Shown here piece after piece: positions 1-5,823 of a stretch of DNA of 5,823 bases. The position numbers and the translations under genes are program-made. The stretch is from an uncultured Collinsella sp. (GTDB lineage Bacteria > Actinomycetota > Coriobacteriia > Coriobacteriales > Coriobacteriaceae). The notes beneath the pieces were generated by a model. That model saw only the letters and a program-made list of their open reading frames with translations. It was not told the DNA's origin and made no database searches. Location: positions 1 to 5,823 of the forward strand of contig UROO01000110.1 in the NCBI GenBank assembly GCA_900549555.1, given 5' to 3'. Numbering within the stretch: the stretch's first letter is position 1; each line of letters begins with the position of its first letter.

Positions 1-46
1 TACACCCTAGAGTTCGTCGGCAGCGTCAGATGTGTATAAGAGACAG
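1..46 (+). other. Nextera i5-side library adapter (artefact)
   Basis: This is synthetic sequence, not genome. Bases 1-5 match the end of the Illumina P5 segment. Bases 6-13 (CCTAGAGT) sit where the i5 index belongs, and from memory they match index S516. Bases 14-27 are the read-1 adapter stem, and 28-46 are the 19-bp Tn5 mosaic end. Real DNA begins at 47. Translated on the minus strand, the adapter adds a false tail ending in LLYTSDAADEL to the selB reading frame. Recognition rests on known adapter sequence. Confidence 0.98.
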
Positions 47-663
47 CCCTTAATCGTAAAGCAGCGGTCAATCGGAAGACGCGGCGCGGCATCGCTCCGC
101 TCGGCACGCTCGCGACAGGCATCCCAGCAGGCACCCACCTGCTCGTCGAGCACGGCGAGCAGTCGTTCGATCCCCTCGCCTGTCTTGGACGACACGGGCA
201 CGATCGGCGCGCCCGCAAACACGGTACCCGACAAAAAGTCATCGACATCGAGCTCGGCAAGCTCGGTCATCTCGGCATCGGCCAGGTCACACATCGTCAG
301 CGCCACCACCATATGCGTGACGCTCAGCAGCTCCAGCACGTGCACGTGCTCGCGCGTCTGCGGCATTACGCCCTCCACGGCAGAAACCACCAGCACGGCC
401 ACGTCGATGCCTGTCGCACCCTGCACCATGGCGCGCAGGTAGTGGGCATGGCCCGGCACGTCGACCAGGCCCACGATCTTGCCACTCGGCAGCGCCAGCT
501 CGCCAAAGCCCAGCTCCACGGTCATACCGCGACGGCGCTCAACCTCCAGACGATCGGGATTCTTGCCGGTCAGCGCCTCGATCAGCGCCGACTTACCGTG
601 GTCGACGTGGCCCGCCGTGCCAACGATAACGGGACACTCCACCAGCGACTGAACCTCACTCAT
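47..663 (-). CDS. selB: SelB, selenocysteine-specific elongation factor (partial, GTPase domain only)
   Basis: SelB is a cytoplasmic EF-Tu-like GTPase that carries Sec-tRNA(Sec) to UGA codons marked by a SECIS hairpin. About 206 N-terminal residues are present. G1 is GHVDHGKS (18-25). Switch I is RRRGMTVELGF with Thr48. G3 is DVPGH (68-72). The G4 position reads TMCD (123-126) instead of (N/T)KxD. G5 is SSKTGEG (158-164). The segment LPIDRCFTIK at the end marks the start of domain 2. The rest, including the C-terminal winged-helix domains that bind SECIS, is lost at the contig edge; SelB proteins usually run to about 600 residues. Any residues read beyond Lys205/Gly206 come from adapter. The ATG at 663-661 overlaps the selA stop as ATGA, which suggests translational coupling. 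Family assignment is firm. Confidence 0.96.
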
Positions 664-2117
664 CGAGCAATCGCCTTCTCAACGCACGCGACGAGCGTCG
701 ATGCCGCCGTCTCGATATCGCGGTCGCCCACAAGCGTACGGACGTCAAACAAAATGCGATCGTGCGAAGTTCGCGTGACGACCGGCGTGTCGAAGTCCTG
801 GACAAGCGAGCGCTTGAGCGCGTCAACGGACAGGTGCCCGTCGACCGGGCAGACGGCCACGCACATCGTGGGTAGCTCGATGGTAGGAAGCGAGCCACCG
901 CCGGGGGTTGACGATTCCCCGACGATCTCCAACTCAACGGCGCACGGGCAACCGGCCTTATCGAGCCCGGCGACCATACGATCGCGCAGCTTGCGGGCAC
1001 GTCGCTCCAGATGAGCCTGCGGAAGCGTGAGCATGCTGAGCACCGGAATATCGCGATGGGCAACATCGGCGCCATCCATGTAGATACGCAGCGTGGCCTC
1101 GAGCGCCGTCAGCGCGAGCTTGCCCGGGCGCAGGGCGCGCATAAGCGGATGCGACCCACAGGCCTGGACCAGATCGCGACGGCCCATGATAATGCCCGCC
1201 TGTGCGGCACCGAGCAGTTTATCGCCCGAGCAAGACACCAGATCGAGCCCAGCCGAAACCGAAGCCGGCGTGGTTTCTTCACCGCCGCGCACCAAGATGT
1301 CGTCGGGCAACAGCGCACCCGACCCCTGGTCCTCGTAGAACAGCAGACCATGCTTGTGGGCCAGGGCGGCAAGCTCCCGAGAGCCCACTTCCTCGTGAAA
1401 GCCCTCGATGCGATAGTTGGAAGGATGGACCTTGAGGATCATGGCCGTATCGGGCGTGATGGCGCGCTCGTAGTCGCCCAGATGCGTGCGGTTGGTGGCG
1501 CCGACCTCGACGAGTTTGGCGCCCGAGGCCGCCATGACGTCGGGAATACGGAAGCTGCCACCGATCTCGACGAGCTCACCGCGGCTGACGATAACCTCTT
1601 TGCCCGCGGCATGGGTGGCAAGCACTAGCAGCACCGCGGCCGCGTTATTGTTGACGACCAGCGCGTCCTCGGCACCGGTAAGCGAGCGGATGAGCTGCGC
1701 GGCATGCTCCTTGCGCGACCCGCGCGAGCAGGTGTCCACGCTGTACTCGAGCGTGCTGTAGCCGCGCGCGACCTCGGCCACGGCCTTGACGGCCGACTCC
1801 GCGAGCGGGGCTCGACCAAGGTTGGTATGGATAACCACACCCGTGGCGTTGACGGCGGGACGCAGGCTCGGCAGCGCGGAGCGATGCGCACGCCACTCAA
1901 TGGCCGAGGCCAGTTCGCGCTTGGAACGCGGGGCGGCGCCGGCACGAATCGCGGCGCGCTCCTCATCGAGCTCGGCCGTGACGGCGGCATGCACCACCGC
2001 GTCGCAGGTCTCCCCCGCCGCCTTCACAACCGGCCACTCTGCGAGCAGCTCGTTGACGGAAGGAATAGCGCGAAGGCGGGCGCGTACCTCATCGGACATG
2101 TTCTGGCTATCGCTCAT
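660..2117 (-). CDS. selA: SelA, L-seryl-tRNA(Sec) selenium transferase
   Basis: SelA is a PLP enzyme that converts Ser-tRNA(Sec) to Sec-tRNA(Sec) using selenophosphate from SelD. The protein is 485 residues, slightly longer than E. coli SelA (about 463), and appears complete. Visible family blocks in order are TGVVIHTNLGRAPL (92-105), GYSTLEY with SRGSR (119-135), VVNNNAAAVLL (154-164), VSRGELVEIGGSFRIPDVM (177-195), KVHPSNYRIEGF (229-240), a DQGSGALL loop (263-270) and SGDKLLG (297-303), where Lys300 is the predicted PLP Schiff-base lysine. The start ATG at 2117-2115 has GAAAGG six bases upstream; a second ATG six codons in has no such site. The stop TGA shares four bases with the selB start, so selAB is an operon. 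Only 52 bases separate it from the molybdoenzyme gene upstream, with no terminator seen, so read-through from that gene is likely. selD and the tRNA(Sec) gene are not in the window. Confidence 0.98.
   Translation of the reverse strand: MSDSQNMSDEVRARLRAIPSVNELLAEWPVVKAAGETCDAVVHAAVTAELDEERAAIRAGAAPRSKRELASAIEWRAHRSALPSLRPAVNATGVVIHTNLGRAPLAESAVKAVAEVARGYSTLEYSVDTCSRGSRKEHAAQLIRSLTGAEDALVVNNNAAAVLLVLATHAAGKEVIVSRGELVEIGGSFRIPDVMAASGAKLVEVGATNRTHLGDYERAITPDTAMILKVHPSNYRIEGFHEEVGSRELAALAHKHGLLFYEDQGSGALLPDDILVRGGEETTPASVSAGLDLVSCSGDKLLGAAQAGIIMGRRDLVQACGSHPLMRALRPGKLALTALEATLRIYMDGADVAHRDIPVLSMLTLPQAHLERRARKLRDRMVAGLDKAGCPCAVELEIVGESSTPGGGSLPTIELPTMCVAVCPVDGHLSVDALKRSLVQDFDTPVVTRTSHDRILFDVRTLVGDRDIETAASTLVACVEKAIAR
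674..679 (-). promoter_or_regulatory. Ribosome binding site of selB
   Basis: AGAAGG lies inside the 3' end of selA, ten bases before the selB ATG at 663. The spacing is a little long. Together with the ATGA stop/start overlap this supports reinitiation by ribosomes finishing selA. Confidence 0.6.
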
Positions 2118-2169
2118 GTGCGGCCTTTCAAAAGAAGCGTGGATCAGTCGAATACATCAGCTGAGTCAA
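2118..2169 (-). other. Short intergenic spacer between the molybdoenzyme gene and selA
   Basis: This 52-base gap holds the selA ribosome binding site (GAAAGG at 2129-2124). No stem followed by a T-run is visible, so nothing obvious stops transcription from the upstream gene. TTGACT at 2169-2164 resembles a -35 box, but no good -10 box lies 16-18 bases downstream, so I do not call a selA promoter. Confidence 0.55.
2124..2129 (-). promoter_or_regulatory. Ribosome binding site of selA
   Basis: GAAAGG on the minus strand sits six bases before the ATG at 2117. It decides the start in favour of this ATG over the in-frame ATG at 2099, which has no Shine-Dalgarno-like sequence. Confidence 0.7.
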
Positions 2170-4287
2170 TTACTCGTTATTATCCTCGCGCGCCGCGATC
2201 TTTTCCACGCGAACGGCGTTTTCCTGGGTGAGCGCGGCGCCCGTCAACGGGTCCCAACGCAACGGCGTATGGTCGAGCGGGCCCACGCCCAAGGCTTGAG
2301 CGCCACCGGCATCGGAGCCAAACGAACGCCCGCCGGGGGCGGCCGACGTAAAGATGCACGCCGGATGCAGATAAGGCGTCGTCTCCACGCGCACGCGGTC
2401 GCGGCCCAAATCGCTCACGAGTTCGACGATCTCGCCGTCAGCGATGCCCATGTGTGCAGCAGCATCGGCATTCATCTGCACGGCATCCAGGTCCGATCCA
2501 GCCTCGGCGGCACCTTGGGCCGCGAGCCTGCGCGAAGTATGCGACTCAAAGGGACGGTTGCCGCTAATAAGGCGAAACATCCCCAGGCCGGGCTCCACCA
2601 TGGGAGCGATCCAGTTGGGCACACGACCCATGCCGGCTCGCTCCCATATGTCGCTTGCCAGCGCAATCTTGCCGCCGGCAAGCGGAATCACCGGCTCACC
2701 CGTGCGCGTCGGCAGCGCCATGCCCGTATCGGCCCAGCCGCGCTCCTTGAGCTCGTCCAGATCGATCCCAAAAGGCGCCACCTGGGCAGCCGCCAGATCG
2801 TCAGACGTAAACTGGAAACACTCGCCCACGCCACACGCCTGCGCCAGACCGGCAAAAATCTCCCGACCGGGACGCGTGCCGTCATGCTGCACGGGCAGCA
2901 CGGCGTTGCGGTAGAACACGCGCGAATCATTGGCACCCACGACTGCGCCCACGCCGCGGTCGGCCTCCAGATACGTCACGTCAGGCAGCACAAAGTCGGA
3001 AGCGCGCGCTGTCTCGGACCAGCGAATATCAATCGTCACGAGCAAGTCGAGCTGCTGCAAAATACCCAACCAAGCCTGCGCATTGCCATAGCCCGCACCG
3101 GGGTTACTGGCATAGACGATGAGCCCACGCAAATCGCCGGCAAGAATCGACTGACCGATGGTCGTGCACAGACCGCGCTCGGGGTCGACGAGCGGATAGC
3201 GCTCGGACCCCAACTTGGGCTCACGCGGCATCGACGGCGTCGCAAAGCGTGCGGGATCGAGGACGCCCAACACAAGCGGTGTGGGAGGATTGAGCGCGCC
3301 GCCCGCATGCCCGATACAGCCCAGCAGCACATCGACCAGACAAATCGCACGCGCGGTCTGGGTGCTATTGGCATACGCGATACCGATGCCGCCATGAAAG
3401 CCAGCGTCCACCACCGCAGCAGGCGCCGCGGCAGCCAAATCTCGCGCAGTCGCACGGATATCGTCCGCCGGCACGTCGCACATCGACTCGGCCCACTCGG
3501 GCGTCCAAGCATGGGCCGCCTGCGCAAGCTCGTCAAAGCCCGTGGTATAGCGGGCAACAAACTCGTGGTCGTACAAGTCCTCGGCAATGAGCACATGCGC
3601 AATGCCCAGCAGCAAGGCCAGGTCGCAGCCCGGGCGTACGCGCAACCAGCGATCGGCGAGCGCAGCCGAGCCGCTGCGCCGGGGGTCGACCACGATAATC
3701 TTCGCCCCACGGCGACGGGCATCGTTGAGCGCATCAACGGCCCCCATCGTCGACGAATCGACGATGGAACGCCCCAGGTACATGATGCAATCGGTATGCG
3801 CCAGGTCGGAGGCGGGACTATAGCCCAAGCTGTGCTCCCAACCGGTAAGTCGGCTTACCTCGCAGGCACCGTCGGCACCGTACACGTTGGGCGAACCAAG
3901 CGCATGCATAAAGCGATAGGCCCAGTAGCGGTCGAACGAGGGCACGCCGAGCGTCATGCCCAGCGCACGAGGCCCACACTCGCCAACAATCCCCAAAAGA
4001 CGGTCGGCAATCTGAGCAAACGCCTCGCCCCAGGTAATCGCATCAAACCCCGAGCCATCAGCTCGTCGGCGCATGGGGTGCACAATGCGATCGTGCTCGT
4101 CAAACGGCATAGACAGGCGATGCCGCCCGCGGGCGCACAGGGCACGCGCCGCGCACGGATGCCCCGGCACCGGCAACTCGGCCACCACGCGACCATCCTC
4201 AAAATGGGCCGCAAAGGCGCAATCGGCATAGCATCCCCCGCATGTCGTCACTACGGAGCGACCGTCACGCTTCACAGCAGATGCCAT
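2170..4287 (-). CDS. Molybdopterin-dependent oxidoreductase, catalytic subunit, Cys-type, substrate unknown
   Basis: This is a 705-residue member of the DMSO-reductase (CISM) superfamily that binds Mo/W-bis-MGD and one [4Fe-4S] cluster. Cluster ligands are Cys16, Cys19, Cys23 and Cys51 (C-x2-C-x3-C-x27-C). MGD-binding segments include VVDPRRSGSAALAD (199-212) with RPGCD (218-222), and a C-terminal MGD domain starting near SGNRPFESHTS (575-585). Hand alignment with E. coli FdhF puts Cys142 (codon TGC) at the Sec140 ligand position, but the next residue is Glu rather than His141, and Thr336 falls where FdhF has Arg333. It is therefore unlikely to be a formate dehydrogenase; the style is closer to thiosulfate/polysulfide reductase-like enzymes. 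There is no Tat signal, so it is probably cytoplasmic. No iron-sulfur or membrane partner is encoded nearby. The ATG at 4287 has AAAGGGG eight bases upstream; in-frame starts further upstream would run into the terminator. Family is firm, substrate unknown. Confidence 0.92.
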   Translation of the reverse strand: MASAVKRDGRSVVTTCGGCYADCAFAAHFEDGRVVAELPVPGHPCAARALCARGRHRLSMPFDEHDRIVHPMRRRADGSGFDAITWGEAFAQIADRLLGIVGECGPRALGMTLGVPSFDRYWAYRFMHALGSPNVYGADGACEVSRLTGWEHSLGYSPASDLAHTDCIMYLGRSIVDSSTMGAVDALNDARRRGAKIIVVDPRRSGSAALADRWLRVRPGCDLALLLGIAHVLIAEDLYDHEFVARYTTGFDELAQAAHAWTPEWAESMCDVPADDIRATARDLAAAAPAAVVDAGFHGGIGIAYANSTQTARAICLVDVLLGCIGHAGGALNPPTPLVLGVLDPARFATPSMPREPKLGSERYPLVDPERGLCTTIGQSILAGDLRGLIVYASNPGAGYGNAQAWLGILQQLDLLVTIDIRWSETARASDFVLPDVTYLEADRGVGAVVGANDSRVFYRNAVLPVQHDGTRPGREIFAGLAQACGVGECFQFTSDDLAAAQVAPFGIDLDELKERGWADTGMALPTRTGEPVIPLAGGKIALASDIWERAGMGRVPNWIAPMVEPGLGMFRLISGNRPFESHTSRRLAAQGAAEAGSDLDAVQMNADAAAHMGIADGEIVELVSDLGRDRVRVETTPYLHPACIFTSAAPGGRSFGSDAGGAQALGVGPLDHTPLRWDPLTGAALTQENAVRVEKIAAREDNNE
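3723..3767 (-). repeat. Two adjacent hairpins inside the molybdoenzyme gene
   Basis: Bases 3744-3753 (CCATCGTCGA) and 3758-3767 (TCGACGATGG) form a perfect 10-bp inverted repeat around a 4-base loop, which reads TTCG on the mRNA strand. Directly downstream in the mRNA, 3723-3728 (CGTTGA) and 3734-3739 (TCAACG) form a second, 6-bp stem with a 5-base loop. Both lie in coding sequence, around residues Ile175-Asp189. The function, if any, is unknown. The first stem lies about 95 bases after the Cys142 codon, too far for a normal bacterial SECIS. Confidence 0.6.
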
Positions 4288-4351
4288 CTCGATTACCCCT
4301 TTCATCAGCCAAACACAACAGGCCAAAAGCCCGGCGACGAGCCCCAGACCC
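4288..4351 (-). promoter_or_regulatory. Leader of the molybdoenzyme gene, with strong ribosome binding site
   Basis: This stretch lies between the terminator of the upstream unit and the ATG at 4287. AAAGGGG at 4302-4296, eight bases before the ATG, is the best ribosome binding site in the window. Because a terminator closes the preceding unit, a promoter should lie here or overlap the terminator, but I see no clear -35/-10 pair. Confidence 0.6.
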
Positions 4352-4387
4352 AAAAAGCCTCCCGCACGGCAACGCCCCGCGGGAGGC
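4352..4387 (-). terminator. Rho-independent terminator after the formate channel gene
   Basis: The arms GCCTCCCGC (4357-4365) and GCGGGAGGC (4379-4387) are perfect reverse complements and form a GC-rich 9-bp stem with a 13-base loop. On the minus strand the stem is followed at once by five T residues (4356-4352). It lies 22 bases past the channel stop codon. It separates the hycI-channel unit from the molybdoenzyme-selAB unit. Confidence 0.9.
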
Positions 4388-4409
4388 CCAACGTCAAACA
4401 GACGGTACC

Positions 4410-5249
4410 TTACGCCTCGAACTTCTTGGCGTAGATAAACCAGTAGCCGAGCGCGACCAGAACCGCGCCGCCCACGATGTTGCCCAGCGTGGCGGCGGAC
4501 AGGTTAAACGCAATGCCCGCGGCGTTGAGCGCATCGGCACCGGCGACGTCGGCACCGTAGCCGCACGCGTGCATCACGGCACCCATGGGCAAAAAGTACA
4601 TGTTGGCAACACAGTGCTCAAAACCGCAGGCCACAAAGGCGGCGATGGGCAGCAGAATGCCCACAACCTTATCGACTACAGTCTTGCCGGCGGTACCGAT
4701 CCACACAGCCAGGCACACAAAGATGTTGCACAGGATGCCGCGGAAGAAGATCGTCACCCAGTCGATCGTCACCTTGCCGGCGGCGACGCTCACCATGGAA
4801 TTGGCGACCGCCTCGCCGTTGAGCTTGTAAATGCCGGCCATGTACACCAAAAAGACGATGAACAGGGCACCGACAAAGTTACCGACCCATACGACGACCC
4901 AAGCCTTGAGCATCTGGACCAGGGTGATCTTTTTGCTCTTGAGCGCGCAGACCATAAGCGAGTTGCCGGTGAACAACTCGGCGCCACACACCAGCACCAG
5001 CACCAGGCCCAGGCAAAAGCACAGGCCGCCCACGACGCGCTGGGCGCCCCAGCCCAGCGTGCTATCGCTCAAGAACACGGTAAAGAACAGGCCACCGAAG
5101 GCAATAAACGCACCGGCGAACATTGCCAACAGAAAGGCCTTTGCGACCGGCAGGTTGGCCTTGGTCACGCCGGCGGCCTCGGTCTTGGCCTCGATCGCGG
5201 CGGGTGCCAGGCAATCGGGAGCAGGGTACTCCACCTTGGAATCTGCCAT
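4410..5249 (-). CDS. Formate/nitrite transporter (FNT) family channel, probable formate channel
   Basis: This is a 279-residue integral membrane protein of the FNT family, which forms pentameric channels passing formate, nitrite or related small anions. About six hydrophobic helices can be seen, beginning near residues 36-60, 70-90, 115-140, 165-185, 195-220 and 252-273. Diagnostic segments are the CGAELFTGNSL loop (88-98), with Thr94 in the Omega-loop region, and GFEHCVANM (209-217), with His212 at the conserved central-pore histidine. The length is typical. The start ATG at 5249 is chosen because AGGAAAGAAG lies just upstream; the GTG at 5288 would begin at the hycI stop. The gap to hycI is 39 bases, so the two are probably co-transcribed, and a terminator follows. 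Next to a hydrogenase-3-type protease, formate is the likeliest substrate, in a role like FocA, FocB or FdhC; nitrite is less likely. Substrate is inferred from context. Confidence 0.95.
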   Translation of the reverse strand: MADSKVEYPAPDCLAPAAIEAKTEAAGVTKANLPVAKAFLLAMFAGAFIAFGGLFFTVFLSDSTLGWGAQRVVGGLCFCLGLVLVLVCGAELFTGNSLMVCALKSKKITLVQMLKAWVVVWVGNFVGALFIVFLVYMAGIYKLNGEAVANSMVSVAAGKVTIDWVTIFFRGILCNIFVCLAVWIGTAGKTVVDKVVGILLPIAAFVACGFEHCVANMYFLPMGAVMHACGYGADVAGADALNAAGIAFNLSAATLGNIVGGAVLVALGYWFIYAKKFEA

Positions 5250-5257
5250 GTCAATCA

Positions 5258-5267
5258 CTTCTTTCCT
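5258..5267 (-). promoter_or_regulatory. Ribosome binding site of the FNT channel gene
   Basis: The purine-rich AGGAAAGAAG ends eight bases before the ATG at 5249, within the 39-base gap after hycI. It supports this ATG over the upstream in-frame GTG at 5288. No terminator or promoter is visible in the gap. Confidence 0.65.
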
Positions 5268-5288
5268 AATCAGCAGGGACAAGCGCAC

Positions 5289-5774
5289 CTATTGCTCTTG
5301 CCCCAAGCGGACAAAGTGGGAAAAGTCGTTGGCGGCCACGGCGTCGTACACGGCGTCGACGGCCTCAAAGACCTCCGGGGACATGGGGTTATAGAACTCC
5401 GTGTCGCCCGGCTGAATCCCAACGAAGACGATATCATCACACGATTGTTCGATTTCCTCGATCAGAATCGACAAAGGAAGCGAATGCGTGGTGAACATCG
5501 ACTTGCGGGCCACATCGCGCTTGTCGAGCAAACGGATGGACCCGACGGGCAGCGCCATGTCGGCGGCATCGACCAAAACCAAACGCGGCGGACGCTCACG
5601 CTTAACCTCGATGATGTCATCCTCGGGCGTTTGCCCGCCGTCGATGGTGTACCAACCGGCGATGGGCGCGTCCTCCATCTTTTTGGAGAGCACGGGGCCG
5701 GCGGCATCGTCGGCACGCAGCACGCTTCCCGCCGTGAGCACGATACCCGCAAACGGGGCGCCGTTCACACGTCC
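5289..5774 (-). CDS. hycI: HycI-type [NiFe]-hydrogenase maturation endopeptidase (5' end at contig edge)
   Basis: HycI removes a short C-terminal peptide from the large subunit of hydrogenase 3 (HycE type) after nickel insertion, completing the catalytic unit of formate hydrogenlyase. The 161 genomic residues line up with E. coli HycI through the metal-binding region without gaps. Numbering from the first genomic residue, Asp23 in RADDAAGP matches Asp16, Asp69 in LVDAADM matches Asp62, and His97 in TTHSLPL matches His90; these are the nickel-sensing residues of the family. IDGGQTPEDDI and FVGIQPGD are also shared. The usual GDDGxG motif is altered to ADDAAG. The contig already extends seven residues beyond the E. 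coli start, so little is missing; a GTG at 5768 could be the start, but the true start may lie beyond the edge. The residues MYKRQ read before it are adapter. The stop is TAG. The hydrogenase genes it serves presumably lie beyond the right edge. Confidence 0.93.
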   Translation of the reverse strand, partial: GRVNGAPFAGIVLTAGSVLRADDAAGPVLSKKMEDAPIAGWYTIDGGQTPEDDIIEVKRERPPRLVLVDAADMALPVGSIRLLDKRDVARKSMFTTHSLPLSILIEEIEQSCDDIVFVGIQPGDTEFYNPMSPEVFEAVDAVYDAVAANDFSHFVRLGQEQ

Positions 5775-5823
5775 CTGTCTCTTATACACATCTCCGAGCC
5801 CACGAGACGGACTCCTATCTCGT
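5775..5823 (+). other. Nextera i7-side library adapter (artefact)
   Basis: This is synthetic sequence. Bases 5775-5793 are the Tn5 mosaic end in read-through orientation, 5794-5808 the read-2 adapter stem, and 5809-5816 (GGACTCCT) the i7 index, which from memory matches N705. Bases 5817-5823 are the start of the P7 segment. On the minus strand the adapter opens a false start, MYKRQ, fused in frame to hycI. Confidence 0.98.

Noticed and set aside
28..46. Tn5 mosaic ends at both contig ends as evidence of a native transposon
   Set aside because: They are joined to Illumina index and flow-cell sequences and no transposase is present; they come from library preparation.
313..1014. A 233-codon open frame on the plus strand, antisense to selB/selA
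   Set aside because: It is low in motif content, spans the junction of two well-supported genes, and has no plausible ribosome binding site that I can see.
2139..2169. selA promoter with TTGACT as -35 box
   Set aside because: No acceptable -10 hexamer lies 16-18 bases downstream.
3744..3864. Possible SECIS element downstream of the metal-ligand codon
   Set aside because: The ligand codon is TGC, there is no in-frame TGA, and the hairpin is about 95 bases away, while bacterial SECIS elements lie within a few bases to about 15 bases of the UGA.
4288..4353. Longer N-terminus for the molybdoenzyme starting at a TTG at 4353, giving a hydrophobic lead resembling a signal
   Set aside because: That start lies in the T-run of the terminator, and the ATG at 4303 overlaps the ribosome binding site. 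The ATG at 4287 has ideal spacing from AAAGGGG.
1786..4434. An 882-codon open frame on the plus strand, antisense to the molybdoenzyme and part of selA
   Set aside because: Its translation is rich in Arg, His and Ala with no recognisable domain, as expected for the reverse frame of GC-rich coding DNA. The opposite strand has clear conserved motifs throughout.

Overview
This window is a short assembled contig from a GC-rich bacterium. Both ends are sequencing-library adapter, not genome: Nextera/Tn5 adapter fills 1-46 and 5775-5823, leaving about 5.7 kb of real DNA at 47-5774. The gene set fits an anaerobic gut actinobacterium of the Collinsella / Coriobacteriia kind: [NiFe]-hydrogenase maturation, a formate channel, a molybdopterin enzyme and selenocysteine machinery, with G/C-biased third codon positions. 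That assignment is inferred from gene content and style, not from a marker gene.

All five genes lie on the minus strand. In transcription order (right to left) they are: a HycI-type hydrogenase maturation protease (5289-5774, 5' end cut by the contig edge); a formate/nitrite-family channel (4410-5249); an intrinsic terminator (4352-4387); a cytoplasmic molybdopterin oxidoreductase (2170-4287); selA (660-2117); and selB (47-663, only the GTPase domain is present). There are three intergenic gaps, of 39, 122 and 52 bases. No tRNA, rRNA, CRISPR array or native mobile element is visible.

The window appears to join two transcription units. hycI and the channel look like the tail of a formate hydrogenlyase-type operon whose hydrogenase subunits would lie beyond the right edge. 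After the terminator, the molybdoenzyme and selAB form a second unit. SelA makes Sec-tRNA(Sec) and SelB delivers it to the ribosome; the classic client is selenocysteine-containing formate dehydrogenase. The molybdoenzyme beside selAB is not such a client: it has an ordinary Cys (TGC) at the metal-ligand position, and two residues typical of formate dehydrogenase are replaced. Its substrate is unknown. Its position beside selAB is the main biological puzzle here. I found no convincing new system.
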